The translations under genes were made by a program, and so were the position numbers. The notes under the pieces were generated by a model. The model worked only from the letters and a program-made list of their open reading frames with translations. It had not been told where the DNA came from and did not search any database. A stretch of DNA of 64,000 nt from Thermodesulfobacteriota bacterium (lineage in GTDB: Bacteria; Desulfobacterota; DSM-4660; Desulfatiglandales; Desulfatiglandaceae). How positions within the stretch are numbered: position 1 is the first letter of the stretch; every line of letters begins with the position of its first letter. Below, piece by piece: positions 63,707 to 64,000 of this stretch. The DNA is taken from assembly GCA_028278625.1 (NCBI GenBank), contig JANQDY010000072.1, positions 8,308 through 72,307 of the forward strand, in the 5' to 3' direction.

Positions 63707-64000
63707 TCCTTCTTCCTCGAGGCCTTGACGGCGTCCTTGACCCGGCCGGTGGCGCCGGGCGACTTTTTGCGCGCAACCGAGTCGGCCGGTTTGAAGAGCC
63801 CGAAGACCTCCTGCGTGAAGGCCTTGTGCGCGTTCTTGAACTCGACGAACGGCAGCTTGTCGAGCGGGGTCTGGAGTTCCCGGGCCCGCTTGGAGAGGCC
63901 GGCGACGACCGAGTGCGCCTCCCGGAAGGCGACGCCGTGCTCGACGAGGATCTCGACGACGTCGGTCGCGTAGAGGTCCGGGTCCTCGCACGCGGCGGCC
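63703..64000 (-). CDS. argH: Argininosuccinate lyase, C-terminal fragment (foreign DNA)
   Basis: The frame entering from the right edge and ending with TGA at 63703 reads DPDLYATDVVEILVEHGVAF, REAHSVVAGLSKRAREL, PFVEFKNAHKAFTQEVFGLF and KPADSVARKKSPGATGRVKD. These match the C-terminal domain of argininosuccinate lyase (A-T-D-x-A-x-x-L-V-x-x-G-V-x-F-R-E-A-H; S-V-x-x-R-x-S-x-G-x-T). Third codon positions are almost all G or C, unlike anything else here. It is most likely from another genome joined to this contig by misassembly. Confidence 0.75.
   Translation of the reverse strand, partial: AAACEDPDLYATDVVEILVEHGVAFREAHSVVAGLSKRARELQTPLDKLPFVEFKNAHKAFTQEVFGLFKPADSVARKKSPGATGRVKDAVKASRKKE

Noticed and set aside
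63626..63973. C-terminal continuation of the HlyD protein
   Set aside because: The frame is open only because the segment is G+C-rich; the residues have no coiled-coil or barrel character, and the opposite strand encodes argininosuccinate lyase.

Overview
The window looks like chromosomal DNA of an anaerobic Gram-negative bacterium, most likely of the Desulfobacterota (former deltaproteobacteria). This is inferred from lipoproteins and outer-envelope type genes, a sigma-54 promoter in front of a GSI-alpha type glutamine synthetase, a GlnA-GlnB-GlnD-GltB-GltD-CarA-CarB-PurF gene order, and HDOD/cNMP and GGDEF signalling proteins. No rRNA or tRNA gene was found, so the assignment is not proven. 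The last ~375 bases (from about 63,625) do not belong with the rest: they are much richer in G+C, carry the 3' end of an argH gene on the other strand, and cut a HlyD gene in the middle of a helix. This is best read as a chimeric contig end.

Layout. 1-5 kb: a TetR-type regulator with a palindrome-rich promoter, then three flavin-dependent redox proteins (an Old Yellow Enzyme relative, a flavin reductase, an iron-sulfur flavoprotein) around a large lipoprotein of unknown function. 5-13.2 kb: a cNMP-HDOD signalling protein, a DUF3124 membrane protein and a complete Mrp-type Na+/H+ antiporter operon (mrpAB fusion, C, D, E, F, G). 13.4-17 kb: an operon of an ankyrin-repeat protein with two membrane proteins of unknown function. 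17.2-29.6 kb: a five-gene defence-type operon, described below. 29.7-51 kb: a block of nitrogen and glutamine metabolism (glnD1, glmS, glnA, glnB, glnD2, gltB, gltD, carA, carB, purF). 51-52.3 kb: decayed toxin-antitoxin genes next to an intact VapBC pair. 52.3-63.6 kb: ordinary chromosomal genes (3-hydroxyacyl-CoA dehydrogenase, DUF2059, a lipoprotein aminopeptidase, a thioredoxin-fold protein, UPF0182, a chemotaxis-type receptor, a cyclophilin, a cNMP-GGDEF protein, a cut-off HlyD lipoprotein).

The most interesting region is 17.17-29.63 kb. A strong promoter (TTGACA-N17-TATATT) with a perfect inverted repeat in it drives: an SNF2-type helicase with an N-terminal Cro/XRE-type HTH and a C-terminal DUF3883-like tail carrying a possible PD-(D/E)xK nuclease site; a DUF4062 protein (TIR-like fold family); an AlbA_2/Schlafen-type ATP-binding regulator; a DUF1156 DNA methyltransferase; and a DUF499 ATPase. 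The helicase-methylase-ATPase core matches predicted phage-defence modules already catalogued (Hma-type). The HTH fusion, the two embedded genes, a 127-bp array of CCGG-centred repeats just before the methylase gene, and an AT-rich replaced middle part of the methylase are what look unusual here.

The nitrogen block reads as one physiological unit. GlnA makes glutamine, GltBD recycles it to glutamate, GlmS, CarA and PurF are glutamine amidotransferases that spend it, and PII (GlnB) with two separate GlnD paralogues senses it. The glnA promoter is a textbook sigma-54 site, and several of the downstream genes overlap by 4-8 bases, which implies co-transcription.
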